Shown in pieces: positions 59,194 through 64,000 of a stretch of DNA of 64,000 nt (within the stretch, counting starts at the first letter, position 1; every line of letters starts with the position of its first letter). The notes under the pieces are model-generated. The model worked only from the letters and a program-made list of their open reading frames with translations. It had not been told where the DNA came from and did no database searches. The position numbers and the translations under genes were made by a program. Source of the DNA: Antedon mediterranea (Eukaryota > Echinodermata > Crinoidea > Comatulida > Antedonidae); assembly GCF_964355755.1 (NCBI RefSeq), contig NC_092680.1, positions 17,835,001-17,899,000 on the forward strand. The letters run 5' to 3'.

Positions 59194-59362
59194 TTTAGGT
59201 TAGAAAACAAAACATGTACAAGCCTAAAAGTTGTCAAGTAAAAATATTGTCAAGCAAGTATTTTATTTATACATAAAGTATTAAATAACAGATTTATATA
59301 CCATGACATTTATTGATCTGAAACATGAGAATAAATCAAATATAAATTTGAAGAACAAAATA

Positions 59363-59997
59363 TTAAAGCCCCATTCCCTACGTTTTTTTAGATCTAATTT
59401 AAGATCAAAAACTATATTTAATGTAAAAATAATACTATATGATCCTATTGCGATAACTTTTTTCGTCTTTAAACGGTTAAAAATGTGAAAAATAATTTGA
59501 TTCTAATAATTATAGCGGCCCGCTATAAATCCCAAAATGCATTGCGCGCGGATTGATATTTTTGTTTTTCACCTGTAATTCGCCCACTTTTCGATCGATC
59601 GTGAGGCCAAAACAAATGGAAGACTCCTAACTTTTCAGCGAAAATACTGGGTTTTCCCCAATTTGTATCAACGGAGTCTGGCAAAAATAGAAAGACAATT
59701 AATACAGCAACTATACAACGTCAGGCTAGGTATATAGGTAGCGTACGATGTTCGTACGCTACCGATGTTTACCAGCTAGGCCTACAAAACTAAGCCTAGC
59801 TAGGCTAGGCCTAAGACCGTCCACGAGAGGTCGATCGCCGCGAGCTACTTAGGTAGTGCATTGTTTCTCACTTTTTATCATAATTTACCATAAAACGTAC
59901 ATTTAAGACAAGGAATGACATGGTTTAATGTTTTTAAAGTGATATATATGTATTATTTTCCAAAAAACGTCCAAAATTGCAGGGAAGGGGTCTTTAA
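59363..59997. mobile_element. MITE-like element with TTTAAAG-CCC termini
   Basis: Left TTAAAGCCCCATTCCCTACG and inverted right TTTAAAGACCCCTTCCCTGC. The interior includes a palindromic GTAGCGTACGATGTTCGTAC, GCTAC segment near 59738-59762. Confidence 0.6.
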
Positions 59998-59999
59998 AT

Positions 60000-61548
60000 T
60001 ACACTGCTTTTGTATATTTCATTTTAGCAGTTCAATAGTTGATATAAATAAAACACTATAAATACATTACTACAGTACTTACAGTAAATGCAGTATAATG
60101 TTTTAAATGTAAAAATGGGTGATTTAATATCGGTATTTCATTGACAGTATTTTTAAGGTTTGGAGCATAAACAGGTTCTCAGACAATATGCTTCTATACT
60201 GAGAGTATTGTATTAAAAAACAATTGACAAGCCCTATTTTAAAACTGCCTGCAGCAACAGTTATTTTAATAACCCCAGAAGACCAATATTTACCGTCGAG
60301 TATCTACAGAGTAGACAAAAAAATAGACTTGTTGTTTATATACCAATTGCCATTTTCACACTTATACTTACTATTGCTCAGGCCCACCTCAAGCATGGCC
60401 GATACAAAATGGTAGTGTAGTCCTGTTCAAAGCTAGTTTTCATGGTTTAAATTGGGTCAGCAGTTTCAGAGAGAGAACCTAATTAAATTCTGTTTGGACT
60501 AAGCTGAAAGCTGAACTAAAATCTAGGTTGATGTTCATTTTAAGAGTCAAGAAACAACACATTTGAAAATTATAATGCAAAAGATAGGACATCAGATTAA
60601 GTTCAGCACTTCACCATTTTCAGTCCCTTGCATCTACATCCCAACCCCACCCCGTAAAAACCCACAACCCTTTCTATTTAGAAATCTTGGATTTGCTACT
60701 GCACAAACAAATAGCTGCTCGTCAAATACAGTATCTCTTGTATAACAAGGAAGAAATTCTACAGTAAGAAGTAGGCTAGGGACAAATACAGTAGGGGGAT
60801 TTGGATTGTGTGAGAGCAAAAAGAAAATGGCTGTGCGCTAACGGTATCCAAATGCGCAAAGTGATCTGCAATGTAATCTACGAAAGAGCTGTCACAACTA
60901 AAACAACATTATCAAATTACTTGATCAAATAAATTCCACCTAATAAAGTTTCAGCATTGACATATATACAAAGATAAATATTGATCTTTACCACAGTATT
61001 ACTAAGTAACCACTTAGCATTGTCAACTTTCTCATCATTGGATAAACACAAATTATTTGTTAAAGGTCACTATAAGTATGCAGTGAAAGTATGGAATAGA
61101 AAAAGAATTTATTGAAGAACAATTAAGAATAATTAAAGAATATCAAATTTAAAAAGAGTGCATTCTGATGTTAAAAAAAGAAGAAATGATGGTGGTTTGT
61201 GGGCATGTCCCCCATTCAAGGGCTTGATTTACGGCCTATACCATTTATGGATAGGGTGTGTTTTTTTTCTACTTTTTGAGTTATATTTTACTCCTCAACA
61301 ATAGGCTAATGTTGGTTTAACTACTGTAGGTAAACCTAGATAGCCACAAGAGGACAGTCTGACGATTTTTTAGAGAAAATAAATGATGATGGTGGTATGT
61401 GAGGATACTCCTTGTGGATTATACCATTTATGAAGAGGGTGTTCAATGAAGTGTATAAAGGAGAAGGGCTGTTATCGGTTTATCCAAGTATCAAAAGATA
61501 AGCTATCTATAAAAACAACATAAATGAATTCTAACAAGCACGAATGTG
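60000..61548. other. Intergenic or intronic stretch
   Basis: No gene seen. Two related segments (TATACCATTTATGGATAGGG near 61238 and TATACCATTTATGAAGAGGG near 61421) form a short local repeat. Confidence 0.4.
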
Positions 61549-61879
61549 CAATACTCGGGGTACAGCGAAAGTAGCTGTAATGACGTCATAAGACCGGATG
61601 TAACGTCAAATACACATCAATAACCGCGCTACTAAATACGGCTATACGGTACCATCTTCGAGACGTGATATGGCTGCATCCGGTTTGAAATAAAAAATCC
61701 GGCTGTATAGCTTTGAGGACATGTCCCTGTAGTATATTCATGCTAAATCTGAGCTCAATACTACCACGAATAAGGGAGGAGTAGTACTTTATAAATCGCA
61801 CTTTTTGCTCAATAGTGTCCAGATGGAAGAAGAAGAGGAAAAGATTAGAGAGTCCTAGACTCAGGTACCCCGAGTAATA
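61549..61879. mobile_element. TIR repeat unit, left copy
   Basis: Ends TACTCGGGGTAC and GTACCCCGAGTA. The body (GACGTCATAAGACCGGATGT, ACATGTCCCTGTAGTATATT) is shared with 62383-62680. Confidence 0.75.
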
Positions 61880-61947
61880 AACGAGATATATATACTCTAT
61901 ATCATATTACGTATACAGTATATTTCACCATAAAGTTTAAGCAAAAT

Positions 61948-62022
61948 GGTCTCGCCATGAGGGCTCGAACCGGGGACCTTCTGCGCGTTAAGCAGACTTG
62001 ATAACCACTACACTACGAAACC
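61948..62022 (-). tRNA. tRNA-Val(AAC)-like sequence, probably pseudo
   Basis: The acceptor arms pair (GGTTTCG with CGAGACC). The anticodon loop TTAACGC gives AAC between a paired TCTGC/GCAGA stem, and the B box GGTTCGAGCCC is present. The T stem is broken (ATGAGGG where CCGGG is expected) and the D arm has a change, so it is probably a pseudogene. Confidence 0.65.
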
Positions 62023-62235
62023 TCTTACACCAAAAATGTGGGTTACACAAAGTTTTTTAATCCATTTAAATTACAAATAAATTATTATGGTAATAAGCAC
62101 AAAGCAAGATAAACATGTGTAAAAGTGATAATTACCGATTACACAAAATAAATATTTAAAAAAATAATAACAATAAGATATACTGTATATCAAATTGCGT
62201 ATACAGTACTTTTCACTATAAAGTTAAAAAAAAAA

Positions 62236-62307
62236 GGTTTCGCCCGGGCTCGAACCGGGGACCTTCTGCGTGTTAAACAGACGTGATAACCACTACGCCA
62301 AGAAGCC
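62236..62307 (-). tRNA. tRNA-Val(AAC)-like sequence, acceptor stem damaged
   Basis: The T arm (CCCGG-TTCGAGC-CCGGG) and anticodon arm (loop TTAACAC, anticodon AAC) are intact. The 5' acceptor strand GGCTTCT mismatches CGAAACC at two positions. It shares upstream sequence with the copy at 61948, so the two are a tandem duplication. Confidence 0.65.
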
Positions 62308-62382
62308 GCATATAACTACATAACGCTGTGGTGTGTGTCACACATTGTGGCTTCTTAATTAAACAAATTAATTAAAAAATGA

Positions 62383-62680
62383 AGCTGTAATGACGTCATA
62401 AGACGGGATGTGACGTCACATACACATCAATAACCTACCAAATACGGCTATATGGTACCATCTTCGAGACGTCATATGGCTGCATCCGGTTTGAAATTTT
62501 AAAATCCGGCTCTATAGATTTGAGGACATGTCCCTGTAGTATATTCATGCCAAATCCCAGCTCAATACTACAACTAATAAGGGAGGAGTAGTACTTTAAA
62601 AATCGCACTTTTTACTCAATAGTGTCCAGATGGAGGAAGAGGAGAAAATGAGTAAGTCCTAGACTCGGGTACCCCGAGTA
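62383..62680. mobile_element. TIR repeat unit, right copy (left end lost)
   Basis: Same body and same orientation as 61549-61879, ending GGTACCCCGAGTA; the left TACTCGGGGTAC end is missing. Confidence 0.75.
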
Positions 62681-63024
62681 AAAAGGATGACAATGGACAC
62701 ATGTTTCTTTTTCCATTTAAAAAACAGTATTTATGTCACGTATAATATAGCTATAAATAATAGTTGATACACAGGGGATAACATTTGATGATTACACTCC
62801 TAAAAACAGAAAGTTTTTAACATCTGGTCCTACTCATGCAGTGCCAGTTATGATGAGAAATTAAAAAGCACTTAATGTTTAAAGTACGATATAAACTTCT
62901 CAACTACAAACACAATATAATATATGGCATCATTATTATGAGAATATTTTCGACAATTACAAACTTTCTCAATTTCATACTATGTTGTCATAGCGGTACA
63001 CCTTTTAAACTATGTTAGGATTAA

Positions 63025-63877
63025 GCTCTGTCTACACTATCCAACTGTATGTGACAAAAATGTGATGTGCCCATATATGGATGTCATATCACTACCATAT
63101 TTGAGCACATCACACCTTTTTGTCAAACTAGTTTGCAGTGGTGGCGCCAGCGGGGGGGCTACGGGGGCGAGTAATTTTCGTCGGGGAATATAATATACAG
63201 TAAAAATCATTCGCGTTCACTTAGAAAACCGCGACGTTCCATTGTTTTAGTACGTCGGACGGAGAGCTATTACACTTTTTTGCATGCATTATTGCCGGTG
63301 ATCTAATAAACAATAGGTATGCGCCTATTTTCGAAATACTATAATCAAATTTCCGGGGACCTAACAACTCTACTTGATCATTTGCTCTATCTCAACCTCG
63401 GTGGGCTGGTTCTCTGGTAGACTTGTAATTTCTTTTCATATATCAATGTATAATTGCAATTTCCGGGGACCTAGCAGCTAGCTCTATTTTTCTTACAGAT
63501 CAGCCCATGGATGTTAGTCTCGCGCATTTACAATTTTCGCACCCCCACCAAACAGCAACCTGCCTACGCCTCTGCGATTATAACGATATACTGTACATCT
63601 TGGCCCGTGGAAAGTTTTACGTTCGCGTATATTTTCTATGATAGGCATATTGAACTTCATTTTTAGAATTGAAAGAATGGATTTACACAGTCATGGCATC
63701 GGATCTTGTGCAATGTGTTTTATCGCACAGTATTTTATCTATATACCATAGAAAATGGAAAAAGTTGGCTACCCTAAATCTGATTAAAACGGCCTCAAAT
63801 TACGCTATAACGCGTTGCTTCCGGGGGCGTCACCCCCTGGACCCGCACCGCTGCTAGTTTGATAGTGTAGACAGAGC
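63025..63877. mobile_element. MITE family 1, split by a hAT-like element
   Basis: Perfect TTAA flanks (63021-63024, 63878-63881) and both TIRs. The middle is occupied by the 718-bp element at 63136-63853. Confidence 0.92.
63136..63853. mobile_element. Non-autonomous hAT-like element
   Basis: An 8-bp duplication CTAGTTTG (63128-63135, 63854-63861) flanks ends CAGTGGTGGCGCCAG and, from the other side, CAGCGGTGCGGGTCC. CAG-YGGTG ends and 8-bp duplications are the hAT pattern. G-rich runs lie near both ends. No transposase frame. Confidence 0.88.
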
Positions 63878-63903
63878 TTAACAGAAAAACAAAGATTACT
63901 CAC

Positions 63904-64000
63904 GGATGGTTCAAGTGAACCTAGCCTTTCTTCATAAGATGATTCATCTCCGCCAGATGATGTTATATGCATGCTCTTTGCCCTTACTGACAAATTCTTG
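63904..64000 (-). CDS. Partial exon of unidentified gene at right edge
   Basis: The minus strand is open from the window edge to a gtgagt donor in phase 0. It ends with SMHITSSGGDESSYEERLGS, LEPS. The Ser/Glu-rich composition looks like disordered coding sequence. It could be a further upstream exon of the MCTP gene (phase agrees) or the last visible exon of a neighbouring gene. The MITE carrying a hAT insertion ends only 26 bp away. Confidence 0.45.

Overview
This is eukaryotic, AT-rich, intron-rich animal DNA dominated by one split gene and many mobile elements. Echinoderm is my best guess, from the repeat style (tRNA-derived SINEs, many TIR elements, CR1/L2-like LINE ends). That guess rests on familiarity, not on a search. 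There is no bacterial operon or CRISPR content.

The left 47 kb holds most of an MCTP gene (multiple C2 domain and transmembrane region protein, a Ca2+-dependent phospholipid-binding ER membrane protein family) on the minus strand. Exons can be followed by reading frame, splice sites and phase. They run from candidate first exons near 47.1, 42.1 and 39.8 kb, through C2A (31.1-25.5 kb), a linker region with five possible cassette exons (24.8-14.7 kb), C2B (13.1-10.7 kb) and C2C (9.8-6.6 kb), to the first transmembrane segment (5.1 kb) and an acidic loop (2.7 kb). The second transmembrane segment and C-terminal tail are not in the window and probably lie beyond position 1. A further first exon at 13.6 kb would give a short protein lacking C2A. 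All candidate first exons and linker cassettes are phase 0, so any combination keeps the frame.

The introns hold a 1.3 kb polypurine tract directly beside the C2B splice donor, a 15-bp minisatellite open in both strands (33-34 kb), smaller tandem repeats, SINEs, LINE 3' ends and several MITE families. One MITE family, with TIR GCTCTGTCTACACTATC and apparent TTAA target duplications, has nine copies.

From 48.6 to 58.3 kb is one Ty3/gypsy-type LTR retrotransposon on the minus strand, with a 5-bp target duplication, PBS, PPT and an almost continuous gag-pol frame. Its 5' LTR is split by two later insertions: a 3.36 kb element with arms over 1 kb long and a 10-bp target duplication, and a 5'-truncated CR1/L2-like LINE whose reverse transcriptase frame opens from an ATG in the LTR.

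From 58.3 to 64 kb there are further MITEs, two tRNA-Val(AAC)-like sequences between two related TIR repeats, a hAT-like element nested in a MITE, and at the right edge a partial minus-strand exon of an unidentified gene or of an upstream MCTP 5' region.
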